40,896 bases of DNA from a virus. The translations under genes were made by a program, and so were the position numbers. The notes below the pieces were generated by a model, which did not search any database, was not told the origin of the DNA, and worked only from the letters and a program-made list of their open reading frames with translations. Each line of letters starts with the position of its first letter. Positions within the stretch are counted from its first letter, which is position 1. This document shows, in pieces, positions 11,602 through 20,829 of this stretch. The stretch spans positions 1 to 40,896 of IMG/VR virus record IMGVR_UViG_3300020195_000062; one strand, given 5' to 3'.

Positions 11602-14052
11602 TTAAGCCTCCAAAGCAGACGCTATACAATCCCATTTTGTATCAGCGACATTATACTTAAATCCGACATATAAAGTTTTACTAATAACAGTTGTCGTTGG
11701 TAACGTCACTCCTATAGCTCTAAATACTGCGTTCCAAGTCAAAGCACGGGCTGTAGCATTGTCTTTAATTCTTATCACTAGGGTATTTCTGTCTGAGAGA
11801 GTTATAACAGAAGTAGGAGCAGCAAAAGCATCTGCGGCTGCCAGAGCTGTGATTGTGTGAGTATGTCTTGTACCTGCGATTGCAATAGTTGTAGTTGCAC
11901 TAGATGCTTCTGTTGTTGTTCCTTCTGTTGTTATAACTACTCCTTCGATTGCTCCTACCCCTGCTGCTGAACGAGAGAGGGTTGTATCTGTAGCGTGGCC
12001 GAGTTCTATAGTTCCTGTTGCAGTTGCCCCTGTTGTGCCTCCTAGAGTTATAAGCAAGGAGTTTACTGTCGTGGTTCCACCGTTAGCAGAACCGATGTTT
12101 ACGTTAGTTGTAGAGGAGGCTGCACCACCTGTCGCTACGTTTACAGTCTTTGTAGTTGCTGCTGCTGTGGCGTTTGTAGAGTAGTTGTGTGTAATCGCTG
12201 TCGTAGGCGTGCCTCCAATAGTGAGTGTCGTAGCTGCTCCGTATGCCGTACCAGTAAGGATGTTTGTGTTAAACAATGCACCCGTGCCTGTGCTGGTCGA
12301 AGTTATCGCGGGAGAAACGCCGTTAAGAGCAAAGGAGGTTGCGTTGGCACACGTTAGTGTTACGTTTCGCAAGTTCATCGTGCCTGTTGTTGCTCCAATC
12401 GTAAGCGTGGTAGCTGCACCTCCTAAGTTTAATGTTGTGGCGGTGGTGTTTACAAGGTCAAATGATGCAGAAGCAGTTACAAGTGATGTTGTAATTGACG
12501 GAGAGGTCATTGTCTGAACACCTGTAAATGACTGAGCAGCGTCTGTACGAGCGATAGTAGCTGACGTAGTGGGGAACGTCATTGTCGTTGCGTCCGTACC
12601 CGCAAGTGTGAGGGTGTTAGAGACGTTTAGAATCTTGCCGTCAGTTATGTTGGCTCCTATGTACGAGACACTCCAAGAAGCAGCAGTTGTTCCTGACGCG
12701 AGAATACACGTAACAAAAGCTCTTGTGTTTCCTGCAAGAACACGCACCAGGTTAGCTCCTGACGAGTTAATAGTTACCGCTCCCGTGCTGTTGTTCCTGA
12801 TATAGAACTGCTGTCCAAGGACAAGGGTGCTCGCAACAGGAAGTGTCAGTGTTTGTGTTGAGGAGCCTGTAAAGAATTGAAGGTAGGTGCTGTCTACAGT
12901 AAGAGTTGTTGTTCCTGCCGCGGTAACGGTTGTGGTGTAGCCCTGTAGCAAGTTATCTGCTGCAAGGTTAGCGTTGGCATCTCGTGAAGCAAGGGTTGAG
13001 GCGGTAGCAGCAGAAGCTACTCCTGAGCCTGTAGGAAGTCCTGTTAGAACAGGTGTGGTGATTGACGCTCCTGTTGGGATAGTGACAGTGCCAGTAAATG
13101 TTGGTGACGCCAGGTTTGCTTTAAGGGCCAGGTCGGTGTCGTCTGCAAGCGTTCCAGCACGGTTTTGGAGCGTGTAGATTCTGTCAGCCGTGTTGGTATT
13201 CGTGAAGCTTCCATTAAAGGTTCCTGCCACGTTTCTCATTAAGAGAGTTGCGTCATTGAAAGTCTTAGCTCCTATGTTGGTTTGAGCGGTAGCTAGTACC
13301 ATATCTCCACCTCCTCCTGCTCCTGTAGTGACTGTTACTACACCAGCACCATCATTAGTGACCGCACCGTTAGTGAACTTGATTGTGTTTACGTTGGTTG
13401 CAGTAGGAGTTCCGTCTATGTCTTGCACAGTGAGAGCAGAGCCTGTACTGACAGCTACCAGAGGACTGGAGTCAGTTCCATTTCCTGTGATAGTTGTGCC
13501 GTCTACTTTGACTGTTTTGTTTATAAGGTACTGACTTCGTGTATCTAAAATTGCAATAGCTCTATCAAGGCTCTCTTGAGTGGTGAACTTGTCTATTCCT
13601 TCAATCTGCTTAGCTTCTATTTTGAGGTCGCTCTTTTTTCCCTTGTTTATTTTCTCTACTATTTCCTTACGAGTGTCTGGTGAACCGTCCACCCCGTCTA
13701 TCCCGTCTAATGGCTTGTTAATCTCAATTTTCTTAATTTCTGACAAGGCTTGCTGTGCCTTTCCTAGTGTATTTTCGGTATTCTTGGTGAGTATCCCTAT
13801 TCTTCCGTCTACGATGCCTTGTAGGGCAGTTTTAAGGCTTATTTGACCCTCCTCAAGCTCTGTTAGAGATTGCTCTAGTCTTGATCTAAGCTCTTTAGAG
13901 GTTTGGGTGTTTTCCTCAGATAAAGAGGCTTTAGTTTTTTGGATAGATTCTGTTACAGCTTTAAGGAACTGAGCAAGTTGCTCTGGTGAAATAGTGGTTT
14001 CACTTAATAATTCAAGAACCTTCTTTAGTTTTTCTAATTTGTTATTTTCCAT
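11602..14052 (-). CDS. tail fibre protein
   Basis: 816 aa. Residues 1-110 are coiled coil (L-E-K-L-K-K-V-L-E-L-L-S-E-T). A short collagen-like D-G-I-D-G-V-D-G-S-P-D follows near residue 125. The rest is a long Thr/Ala/Gly-rich beta region with many repeats such as T-L-T-I-G-A-T-T-G and T-T-N-V-N-I-G-S, and a C-terminal domain from G-T-R-H-T-H-T-I to K-T-L-Y-V-G-F-K-Y-N. Trimeric fibres are built this way. It probably binds the host surface. A 31-aa gene just upstream has a similar start. Confidence 0.8.
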   Translation of the reverse strand: MENNKLEKLKKVLELLSETTISPEQLAQFLKAVTESIQKTKASLSEENTQTSKELRSRLEQSLTELEEGQISLKTALQGIVDGRIGILTKNTENTLGKAQQALSEIKKIEINKPLDGIDGVDGSPDTRKEIVEKINKGKKSDLKIEAKQIEGIDKFTTQESLDRAIAILDTRSQYLINKTVKVDGTTITGNGTDSSPLVAVSTGSALTVQDIDGTPTATNVNTIKFTNGAVTNDGAGVVTVTTGAGGGGDMVLATAQTNIGAKTFNDATLLMRNVAGTFNGSFTNTNTADRIYTLQNRAGTLADDTDLALKANLASPTFTGTVTIPTGASITTPVLTGLPTGSGVASAATASTLASRDANANLAADNLLQGYTTTVTAAGTTTLTVDSTYLQFFTGSSTQTLTLPVASTLVLGQQFYIRNNSTGAVTINSSGANLVRVLAGNTRAFVTCILASGTTAASWSVSYIGANITDGKILNVSNTLTLAGTDATTMTFPTTSATIARTDAAQSFTGVQTMTSPSITTSLVTASASFDLVNTTATTLNLGGAATTLTIGATTGTMNLRNVTLTCANATSFALNGVSPAITSTSTGTGALFNTNILTGTAYGAATTLTIGGTPTTAITHNYSTNATAAATTKTVNVATGGAASSTTNVNIGSANGGTTTVNSLLITLGGTTGATATGTIELGHATDTTLSRSAAGVGAIEGVVITTEGTTTEASSATTTIAIAGTRHTHTITALAAADAFAAPTSVITLSDRNTLVIRIKDNATARALTWNAVFRAIGVTLPTTTVISKTLYVGFKYNVADTKWDCIASALEA

Positions 14053-14061
14053 AGTATCTAT

Positions 14062-14157
14062 TTAAGTAAGATTCAGTTGTTTTGTGACAGGGGACGCAGA
14101 GGGTTCTTCCGTTGGTGTAAGCATATCCTTCAAAGTCTGTAGCTTGTTGTTGTCCAT
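14062..14157 (-). CDS. 31-aa leader-like peptide resembling the fibre start
   Basis: M-D-N-N-K-L-Q-T-L-K-D-M-L-T-P-T-E-E-P and onward. Its first 13 residues resemble M-E-N-N-K-L-E-K-L-K-K-V-L, the start of the fibre gene 10 bases downstream. It may be a partial duplication of the fibre 5' end, kept as a coupled short gene, or an eroded remnant. Confidence 0.4.
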   Translation of the reverse strand: MDNNKLQTLKDMLTPTEEPSASPVTKQLNLT

Positions 14158-14209
14158 TGGTGTTGATAACTTAGTTGATTACGCCTTTTTATGTGATATA
14201 TTCTTAGGT

Positions 14210-14278
14210 ATGATATTTTTTATACTACTTGTTGTTTGGTTTGTTGTTTGGAATAGCTATGTTGATTCTTTAAGCTAA
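14210..14278 (+). CDS. possible 22-aa plus-strand membrane peptide
   Basis: M-I-F-F-I-L-L-V-V-W-F-V-V-W-N-S-Y-V-D-S-L-S, one hydrophobic helix. A TGATATATT extended -10 sits seven bases before the ATG, the leaderless layout used by other genes here. It converges with the stop of the 488-aa gene. Could be chance in an AT-rich gap. Confidence 0.25.
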   Translation: MIFFILLVVWFVVWNSYVDSLS

Positions 14279-15741
14279 TTATTTATAACACTAGCTCCTA
14301 CAGTTCCAACTACACCAGTTCCAGCTGTCCACCCAATAACCTTTGCTTTTGTTGGGTTTCTTTTAATCCATACCTGTAAGGCATTAAGTCCCTTTTCTTT
14401 AACTGCTTTTGTGTTTACCACATCTTTAATGTTAAACAACCCTGACATATCTTTCATAAACCCTTTGTATGTATTATCTGGGGTTCTTTCTGCTATAAAA
14501 TCTTGAATCCCATTTCTAAATTCTTTCTTTATAGTGTTTTGTAGTGTTGGAGAACCAGAAAATGCTTTTTCGATAGTTCTATCAAACTCTTTTCGAGACT
14601 TCCAAAGAGTTTCCATATCATTCTTTTCTAACCCCTTCATAAAGTTGTCTATTGTAGCTTTCTTTAATTTAGCTAGTCTTTTTTCATCAACAGTTAAGTC
14701 GTCAATGTTTTCTAATTTTGAGGTAAGAGAATTTTTAAGTTCGCCTTTGTTAAATATACCATTATTCTTTTTTAAGAATTGACCTACTTCTGTGTCTTTT
14801 TTAGCAATTTCATCTGCTATTCTTTCTGTATTTTTTACAGGGTCGTTTGTAAATATGCTCTTATATTTTTTAGCAATTTCTTTTTCTCCGTCAGAAAGAA
14901 CATATTTAGCTGGGCTTGTTGATGTTTTAGGTGTAATTTTACCTTGATTTAATAACCTTTCATATTCTGTCGGTGTTAAGTCTTTTGTGTTTGGTGTAAC
15001 AGCATCTAAATATGCTTCGCTTTTTTGAATTTTAGCTCCTCTTATTCCACCCGATACACCTCCAATAACTCCACCCAGTATTCCACCAGTTACTGCACCA
15101 CCCACTCCTGTAAGTAGTCCCTCCTTTACAATTCCACCCAAGTCTTTATCTTTTTTCAGTCCTTGAGATACACCTGTCGCAGTTCCAAAAGCTCCACCAG
15201 ATACTGCTCCAGTTTTGGCTCCCTGAACAAAGCCCTGACCAAAAGAAGTAGCCGATGTTGCGGATTTAGCAACCCCAGGGATTTGTCCCGCACCCAATAT
15301 AGTAGTCCCTAACTGCAATGCATCTCCAGCAATTTGTTTACCGGTTATTCCTTCTTGGTTAAGCAAACTTTCAGTATTTTGTGCAGATTCACTTGATGTT
15401 ATGGTCAATTCAGAAAGAGCTTTCTCTAGTTTAGTAGTGTCCTCTCCCGTTGCTCTTTTAGCCTTAATAGCCTTTATGAGATTGCCTTGTATGTTGGCAG
15501 ATTCTTGCTGTACCTGTTCTTGCTGTCTAGCAATTTCAGGGTTGGCAATGGCTTGCCCAAGTCCCTTAGCGATGACATCGCCCCCAGTAAAACCTGCGAT
15601 TTTCTCAGTGAGAGGTTTCTTCGATGGCTCTGGCGGTGTGGATTGTATGTTCAATGACCTTGCAGCCGAATCAATATCTTCCATTGATGGCATATCTTTA
15701 AATTCTATTATTTGTCCGTTTGAAAATTGTATTTTAGGCAT
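14275..15741 (-). CDS. probable ejection or internal virion protein
   Basis: 488 aa. It starts M-P-K-I-Q-F-S-N-G-Q-I-I-E-F-K-D-M-P, a short motif common at the N-terminus of phage virion proteins. Residues 150-240 are Gly/Ala-rich with membrane-insertion potential (G-A-V-S-G-G-A-F-G-T-A-T-G ... G-G-A-V-T-G-G-I-L-G-G-V-I-G-G). The C-terminal half is helical and charged and ends with another hydrophobic stretch (V-I-G-W-T-A-G-T-G-V-V-G-T-V-G). In podoviruses such proteins are ejected to form a channel for DNA. It is next to a second large helical protein, as in that pattern. Confidence 0.6.
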   Translation of the reverse strand: MPKIQFSNGQIIEFKDMPSMEDIDSAARSLNIQSTPPEPSKKPLTEKIAGFTGGDVIAKGLGQAIANPEIARQQEQVQQESANIQGNLIKAIKAKRATGEDTTKLEKALSELTITSSESAQNTESLLNQEGITGKQIAGDALQLGTTILGAGQIPGVAKSATSATSFGQGFVQGAKTGAVSGGAFGTATGVSQGLKKDKDLGGIVKEGLLTGVGGAVTGGILGGVIGGVSGGIRGAKIQKSEAYLDAVTPNTKDLTPTEYERLLNQGKITPKTSTSPAKYVLSDGEKEIAKKYKSIFTNDPVKNTERIADEIAKKDTEVGQFLKKNNGIFNKGELKNSLTSKLENIDDLTVDEKRLAKLKKATIDNFMKGLEKNDMETLWKSRKEFDRTIEKAFSGSPTLQNTIKKEFRNGIQDFIAERTPDNTYKGFMKDMSGLFNIKDVVNTKAVKEKGLNALQVWIKRNPTKAKVIGWTAGTGVVGTVGASVINN

Positions 15742-15745
15742 ATTA

Positions 15746-17593
15746 TTATGGAATTATTGTGAATGGGAAACCCGATGTTGTTACCCCTTGACCATTGTTA
15801 ATTTTTCCCCAAGCATTAGGTATAGACCAAGTATTACCTGAGGGGGTTGAGCCACTTGTTGTGGGGGTAGAACCACTTGTTGCTTGTGTTGTGTTTAAAG
15901 ATTTAAGTTTGTCGTAGGTACTTCCAAGAGTACCTCTGTAAGTACTATCTATTGTTGAATCAAATGCCCTCATTCTACCAGACATTATTGCAGTGTTTAA
16001 TCCCTCTGATTTATTTATACCAGGGAATATAGAAGCAATATCTTTTCCTTCTTGTTCTGAGTATGCTGTTCCTGAAACAGCGTTTCTATATACTTGAAGA
16101 TTTGTTTGAATCTGAACAGCTAAATTAACCAATTTAGGGTCTTTTACTTCTCCAAGTTTATTAAAGGTTTTTTCATAATTTCCATTAAATATATTTGTTT
16201 TTCCTCCTTTTGCATAAAATTCTTTTAAACTTGAATTTATATCTGTTAATGCACCTTTTGCGGTTTCATAACTTTCTACTTTAGTTTGATTAGCCCCAGA
16301 CATCAGACCTTTAGCTTGGTTTTTAATCACAATAAATGGGTCTTCTCCATTATTGATAGCATTTCTTATTGCATTAGATTGCTCTTTAGTATATTTACCT
16401 GAACCAAGAATTGTATTTATAACCCCAGCATATTCAGGGTTTGTAATCTTTCCACCCACAGTTTGGGAAGTATTCATTTCAGCCCTAGTTTTATCTGCAC
16501 TAGCTCTACTGTTTGCGGCACTTGCATTACTTGCTGCCGTAGAAGCTCTCTTTGCTTCATTACCAAGAAAATCTCCTGCATATACTCCAAGAGTCTTTGC
16601 TACCGCCATTGAACTTTCCCCCTTCTTTACCGCATCAAGTGCTTTTGTTGTTGCAGATGTTGGTGCACCCTGAGAAAAGGCGTTGATAATCATCTCTTGT
16701 GATGCCTTACGGTTTGCTTCTCCTTCTGTGTAGGCTCTATCAGATTGTTTTTGAAGTGCGTCTATTTTGTTCTGGTCTTGCTTGCCAAGGATAGCTGAGA
16801 AAGCGTCATACATCTTGTTCTTGCGATTGTATGCGTTAGTAGCATCGTCAGAATATATCTTGAAAAGCATATTCATGTTTGATTCCGCCATTGCAAGATT
16901 CCCCTGAGCTGCAGAAAGTTGTGCCGCGACAGGAAGTGCTAGGATGGCTGCTTCTCTAGCAATTTGAGCCTGTCTACCGCCGATGATAGTTTCTGGTATT
17001 CCTCGCCCTTGTGCTGTCTCTGCAATCTGTTGAGTCTGTGAGGTAGCTACAATCTGGTTTAGTTGACCTGTTAAGTCACCGACTAATTGTTGTTTCTGTA
17101 GGATTCCAGTTTCATTTTGAGCTTTTTTGAAAGCATCAGCCGAGCTAGGTAATGGCTCTGTCATCTGCTTCATTAACAAAGATAACTGGTTATTTGAAGC
17201 ATTACTCTGAGCGTCAGAAAGTTGTGTGTCTACGCTTTTTGGAGTCCCGTCTGGGTTATTTGTTGAAAGACTATTAGTAATACCTGTGTAGTTTGCGGGA
17301 TTTAAAATACTTTCAAAACTTCCAAAGTTTATCTTTTGACTCTCGGGATTGTTTACTCCGATATTAGGAGCTTGAATGACATTGCTCAGCAATGGAGCTA
17401 CATTATCTGGTGCCACGAATGCTACGTTAGGATTATTTACGTTTTGAGAAGGGAGGGTTGCACCTGCTCCTGAACTACCACTTGCGATTGAAGATGCGGT
17501 TGCACCTGCTCCTGAGTAAGCGTTTATTCCAGCAGCAACATTTGCTGCACGCGCTGCGTTTATTGATGATACTTGAGAGCTAGTGTATGCCAT
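15746..17593 (-). CDS. large helical virion protein, probable ejection protein
   Basis: 615 aa, Ala/Asn/Ser/Gln-rich and largely helical. It runs from M-A-Y-T-S-S-Q-V-S-S-I-N-A-A-R through Q-L-S-A-A-Q-G-N-L-A-M-A-E-S-N-M-N-M-L-F-K and a long A-S-T-A-A-S-N-A-S-A-A-N-S-R-A-S stretch to a low-complexity end (S-G-S-T-P-T-T-S-G-S-T-P-S-G). No enzymatic motif. Position between the stopper genes and the Gly/Ala-rich protein suggests an ejection protein; a tape measure is unlikely because no tail-tube genes are present. It has its own promoter 11 bases before the ATG. Confidence 0.55.
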   Translation of the reverse strand: MAYTSSQVSSINAARAANVAAGINAYSGAGATASSIASGSSGAGATLPSQNVNNPNVAFVAPDNVAPLLSNVIQAPNIGVNNPESQKINFGSFESILNPANYTGITNSLSTNNPDGTPKSVDTQLSDAQSNASNNQLSLLMKQMTEPLPSSADAFKKAQNETGILQKQQLVGDLTGQLNQIVATSQTQQIAETAQGRGIPETIIGGRQAQIAREAAILALPVAAQLSAAQGNLAMAESNMNMLFKIYSDDATNAYNRKNKMYDAFSAILGKQDQNKIDALQKQSDRAYTEGEANRKASQEMIINAFSQGAPTSATTKALDAVKKGESSMAVAKTLGVYAGDFLGNEAKRASTAASNASAANSRASADKTRAEMNTSQTVGGKITNPEYAGVINTILGSGKYTKEQSNAIRNAINNGEDPFIVIKNQAKGLMSGANQTKVESYETAKGALTDINSSLKEFYAKGGKTNIFNGNYEKTFNKLGEVKDPKLVNLAVQIQTNLQVYRNAVSGTAYSEQEGKDIASIFPGINKSEGLNTAIMSGRMRAFDSTIDSTYRGTLGSTYDKLKSLNTTQATSGSTPTTSGSTPSGNTWSIPNAWGKINNGQGVTTSGFPFTIIP

Positions 17594-17604
17594 ATATTTA
17601 TATA

Positions 17605-17613
17605 ATTATACCA
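17605..17613 (-). promoter_or_regulatory. promoter TGGTATAAT, 11 nt before ATG 17593
   Basis: Exact copy of TGGTATAATTA; TSS expected about four bases before the ATG, a nearly leaderless message. It lies directly after the stop of the 85-aa gene, so it splits the structural operon. Confidence 0.6.
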
Positions 17614-17614
17614 T

Positions 17615-17872
17615 TTATACCTGTGCACCTACTAAGGAAAAAATATTTGCTGTACTACAAATATACAATTTGCCTCCAACTTCTATAATTTCTCCCACTT
17701 CTGCGGTTGTTGGTGCGGTCACATAACTTGGCACCCTCAGTCGTGTAGTGAAGTTGCTTTTTTTATTAAAGTCCTGTACTGCTGAAAAGTTGTTCTTGTA
17801 ATACTCATTGTTAAGAGCCTCTAAGTCTTTCCTAAGCTGGTCTATTTGCATCTGCATTTCTGTAATGTTCAT
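17615..17872 (-). CDS. small virion-associated protein with coiled-coil start
   Basis: 85 aa: M-N-I-T-E-M-Q-M-Q-I-D-Q-L-R-K-D-L-E-A-L-N-N-E-Y-Y as a heptad-like helix, then a beta-rich end (L-R-V-P-S-Y-V-T-A-P ... G-G-K-L-Y-I-C-S-T-A-N-I). The V-G-x-x-x-x-V-x-G-x-L-Y-I-x-x pattern occurs in small tail or fibre attachment proteins. Its ATG shares one base with the stop of the 498-aa gene (TAATG). Confidence 0.6.
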   Translation of the reverse strand: MNITEMQMQIDQLRKDLEALNNEYYKNNFSAVQDFNKKSNFTTRLRVPSYVTAPTTAEVGEIIEVGGKLYICSTANIFSLVGAQV

Positions 17873-19368
17873 TAGATTGTAGAGAGAGGTGTTGCACGAG
17901 CAGCCCAGCTAGTAATTTCCGCACCACCAGTACTTTCAATCCTAAACTTAAACTCCTTTCCACTTGGAAAAGCCAGTCCAGTAGACTCTATGACGTTAAA
18001 TGTCTTTGTCAGTGCCCCTACGGTACTAAAGCTTCCTATTGTAGTGAACGCCACCGCATCATCTACCTTAACTTTGACGGTAATGCTCTCTCCTGACACC
18101 AACCTTCTAAATGACACCTTGAAGCTGTCTAGGCGTTTATCCATCTCTACATCACTAAACTCTTGTATAAGAGTGTCATATATTGAAGTGAAGGCGTAGG
18201 TAGCTACGTCATTTGTCTTATCCACACTGCCATCGTTGTTGTACGCTATGAAAAAGAAGTTAGCGGCAGAACCAAAGGCTTGTATTCCTGCGGTAGTTAC
18301 GTTCTCATCAATCAAATCTAGAGTTAATGCCCACGGATAGTTAGCGTTCTTCCTTCCGAATGACCAGATACCCTCGTCATACTCTGTACCTGCTTCATTT
18401 GTCATTATCTTTGCTGAAAAGAATAGACGGTTGTTCTTGACCGCCTTAGATATAGGCATAGTCTTCCCTGTGAGCTTCAAGGTGAAGACTTCTTTCAATA
18501 CTTGAGGAATACCCCCAGAATAGCCTTGTATAATCATAGACCCCCTTCCTGCCCCTGTAGCGTTATTCAAATATCTGTCAGTAACACCGACAATCATACC
18601 TTCGATAGATTCTATCACTCGAAGTTCACCCTCTCCCCAGTCAATTACCTCCTGGACGTCTGGAGAAGTGAGATTCCATAAGAAAACCTTTGATACTCCA
18701 TTAAATGTTGAAATAGGGGCACAGCCGATAGCTAGATACTTTCCAAAGTTACAAATGGAAGTAATTTTAAAGTTTGTAGGAAGTGTAAGAATTGCATCTT
18801 GCACAGTGCCTCCTGCGTTTACTCGTACGAGCTTGTTGTTATAAGGAAGATACAGGTTATCGTCTAGTGCAATAACACCCTGAGCAACACTGGTGATAGT
18901 TGCCACAGTTCCTTGTGAGTTTGTGATAGTTGGAGTACCGGAAAGAAGTCCCCAGCGAAAGACTTGAGTCGTTCCTTGAAAGCCCCACGCATAATCTTTG
19001 TATTCTACTAAACAGCCGTTCTTTACTGCTCCATTACCCTCTGAAGAAGCTGGGGTAGTCCATAGTCCTGACTCTGCTAAATCCTTTTGTAAAATCTTAG
19101 TCAATCCTCCTGCTGTTTGACCAAGTCCATAGAGCTTTCCTGAACCAGAGGGATAGAGAAAGTCTCTGACAAAATACTGTCGTAAGTCAGTCGCACCAAC
19201 AGCAGTAGCGTGGTCTACTTCAAGTGAACGATAGGGTGTTAGCTTCTTTGGATTTGAAAATATGTCAAAGTGTTTAGTGATTATAAATTCACTAGACGAC
19301 TCTTTCCTGACATCATCTGCGATGCCACCTGAGAAGTTATTTACCCTTATTTCTACTGTTTTAGGCAT
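17872..19368 (-). CDS. tail stopper or tubular-like structural protein
   Basis: 498 aa, beta-rich. It begins V-E-I-R-V-N-N-F-S-G-G-I-A-D-D-V-R, a start I associate with podoviral tail tubular B/stopper proteins (N-x-F-x-G-G-x). Later parts have repeated blade-like turns (L-Y-G-L-G-Q-T-A-G-G-L, Y-K-D-Y-A-W-G-F-Q-G-T) typical of a propeller. It would close the head-tail channel below the adaptor encoded at 20829. It overlaps the upstream fibre-type gene by 8 bases. Confidence 0.6.
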   Translation of the reverse strand: MPKTVEIRVNNFSGGIADDVRKESSSEFIITKHFDIFSNPKKLTPYRSLEVDHATAVGATDLRQYFVRDFLYPSGSGKLYGLGQTAGGLTKILQKDLAESGLWTTPASSEGNGAVKNGCLVEYKDYAWGFQGTTQVFRWGLLSGTPTITNSQGTVATITSVAQGVIALDDNLYLPYNNKLVRVNAGGTVQDAILTLPTNFKITSICNFGKYLAIGCAPISTFNGVSKVFLWNLTSPDVQEVIDWGEGELRVIESIEGMIVGVTDRYLNNATGAGRGSMIIQGYSGGIPQVLKEVFTLKLTGKTMPISKAVKNNRLFFSAKIMTNEAGTEYDEGIWSFGRKNANYPWALTLDLIDENVTTAGIQAFGSAANFFFIAYNNDGSVDKTNDVATYAFTSIYDTLIQEFSDVEMDKRLDSFKVSFRRLVSGESITVKVKVDDAVAFTTIGSFSTVGALTKTFNVIESTGLAFPSGKEFKFRIESTGGAEITSWAARATPLSTI

Positions 19369-20641
19369 TTTTAATAATTAGGGCTGTCGTGCTGTAAGAA
19401 AAACCGATGGTCTTAGGTACAGTCCCCGCTGATGTTGAAAGCAGTCCATTTGTATCTGATAGGTAGTAAACAGTTCCTGCGGTTAAGGTTAGGCCACCAA
19501 CACTTCCTTGAACTGTTACATTGCCTGATGCTTGAGCAACAATAGAACTTGGAGCGAAACCGATAAAGTTATTAGCTCCTTCGGCTACCTTCGCTGTTGT
19601 TTTAACAATCTTTCCTGCATTGTCTCCACTTGCTACGATAGCTCCAACACCCGTGTATGAGACCGCTGCACCTTGCTTAAGAACGTTTGAAGTTGAATTG
19701 ATTATAACATTTGCGGTTCCTGCAGTAACAAGCAAGAAGTAAAGATAATCGTTGTACGCAGCTCCAGCAGCGGATATTTGTGAGCCAACTTTTGCCATTG
19801 CAATTCCTCCATACGTTACGCTTGTCACATCTGCTTCAGTTGCACTCTGATTAAAGATAGATACCCACAGTCCAATGTTTGACCCTGTGACTGTTACAGA
19901 GGTCGAGAGAGCTGTGCTGGTACCAGAAATTGCCGTCACAGCGTTAAGGGCGATAGTGCCATTTGGCTTCATGTGAGCCGCCATCATGCTTGTGCCCGAA
20001 CTTGCGTGAGTGGCTATTAGTGAGGCGTAATTACCAGCATCAGAAACAGCAGCTCCGTCCATTGTAATACTCCCACCAGCATTTGACCTAAACGTGGTAT
20101 TTGCTCCTGCCGTTGCTGTTGCACCAAAGAAACCGCCGCCAAAGAACCATGACCCGTCCCACAGAGAAGTTAGGGAGGCTGTGGTTGTTGTTCTTGTTCC
20201 TGATGCAACAGTGGCTAGTATTGCGGGACTGACTAATACACGGACTGCGTCATTGGCGGCTATTGCACCAGCAGCTGGCATTGAGACTCTTACTGACGAT
20301 GCGAAGAAAGTAGCTAGGTAGGTGAGCAACTTAGCAGGGGTGAGAAATAACTTAGCACCTGTTGCACCCGTTGCAGTTCCAGCAGTTACTTCTGCATCAG
20401 TTCCTTCTTCTACAAGCCCTCTAACTGTTTCACTTGCATTTTGTTGTCCGCCTGAGTCCACATACGCCCTTACTGCCTTCTGTGTAGCAACTTTCAAGTC
20501 ACTATTAGCAGCAAGAGTAGTATCGGTATCAAGTACAGTGGTCTCTACTTTATCAGCGTTAAGGTTACTGAAATTGGTATTAATGTCAGTACGACTTGTT
20601 GAGATATTATCTCCTGCGTTGATTGTGGTTAAAATACTCAT
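19361..20641 (-). CDS. tail fibre or appendage protein
   Basis: 426 aa. It starts M-S-I-L-T-T-I-N-A-G-D-N-I-S-T-S-R-T-D-I-N-T-N-F-S-N-L-N-A-D-K, a frequent opening of phage fibre proteins, followed by K-V-A-T-Q-K-A-V-R-A-Y-V-D (about residue 50) and L-T-P-A-K-L-L-T-Y-L (about 105). The remainder is a Thr/Ala/Gly-rich beta region. Proteins of this type attach to the tail and bind host glycans. Its start overlaps the 63-aa gene by ATGA. Confidence 0.75.
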   Translation of the reverse strand: MSILTTINAGDNISTSRTDINTNFSNLNADKVETTVLDTDTTLAANSDLKVATQKAVRAYVDSGGQQNASETVRGLVEEGTDAEVTAGTATGATGAKLFLTPAKLLTYLATFFASSVRVSMPAAGAIAANDAVRVLVSPAILATVASGTRTTTTASLTSLWDGSWFFGGGFFGATATAGANTTFRSNAGGSITMDGAAVSDAGNYASLIATHASSGTSMMAAHMKPNGTIALNAVTAISGTSTALSTSVTVTGSNIGLWVSIFNQSATEADVTSVTYGGIAMAKVGSQISAAGAAYNDYLYFLLVTAGTANVIINSTSNVLKQGAAVSYTGVGAIVASGDNAGKIVKTTAKVAEGANNFIGFAPSSIVAQASGNVTVQGSVGGLTLTAGTVYYLSDTNGLLSTSAGTVPKTIGFSYSTTALIIKNA

Positions 20642-20829
20642 GCTGGTTTTGCTATGTTAGTAAGTGAGGAACCCGGTCTTAATGTGTTAGTAAAGATTGT
20701 TCCCGTGGCTGCCCAAGTGCGAGTCTCACTGGCGTATGTTGTGGTGATGGTAGCCCATGTTTCATATCCGACAACCTTTGCTGTGTTTATAAGTGATGAT
20801 GTTGGTCGTGAAATGTTTGAGATTGCCAT
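20638..20829 (-). CDS. small structural protein with internal repeat
   Basis: 63 aa. R-P-T-S-S-L-I-N-T-A-K-V near the start is echoed by R-P-G-S-S-L-T-N-I-A-K-P at the end, with W-A-T-I-T-T-T-Y-A-S-E-T-R-T-W between. It sits between adaptor and fibre genes, overlapping both by one to four bases. Probably a minor virion part. The repeat is seen directly; the function is a guess. Confidence 0.6.
   Translation of the reverse strand: MAISNISRPTSSLINTAKVVGYETWATITTTYASETRTWAATGTIFTNTLRPGSSLTNIAKPA

Noticed and set aside
12185-12805. Plus-strand frames opposite the tail fibre
   Set aside because: Val/Ala-rich shadows of the Thr/Ala-rich repeats on the other strand; no start signals.
14084-14278. 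64-aa plus-strand frame near 14.1 kb
   Set aside because: Its first two thirds overlap the small minus-strand peptide and fibre leader; only the last 22 codons have a start signal.
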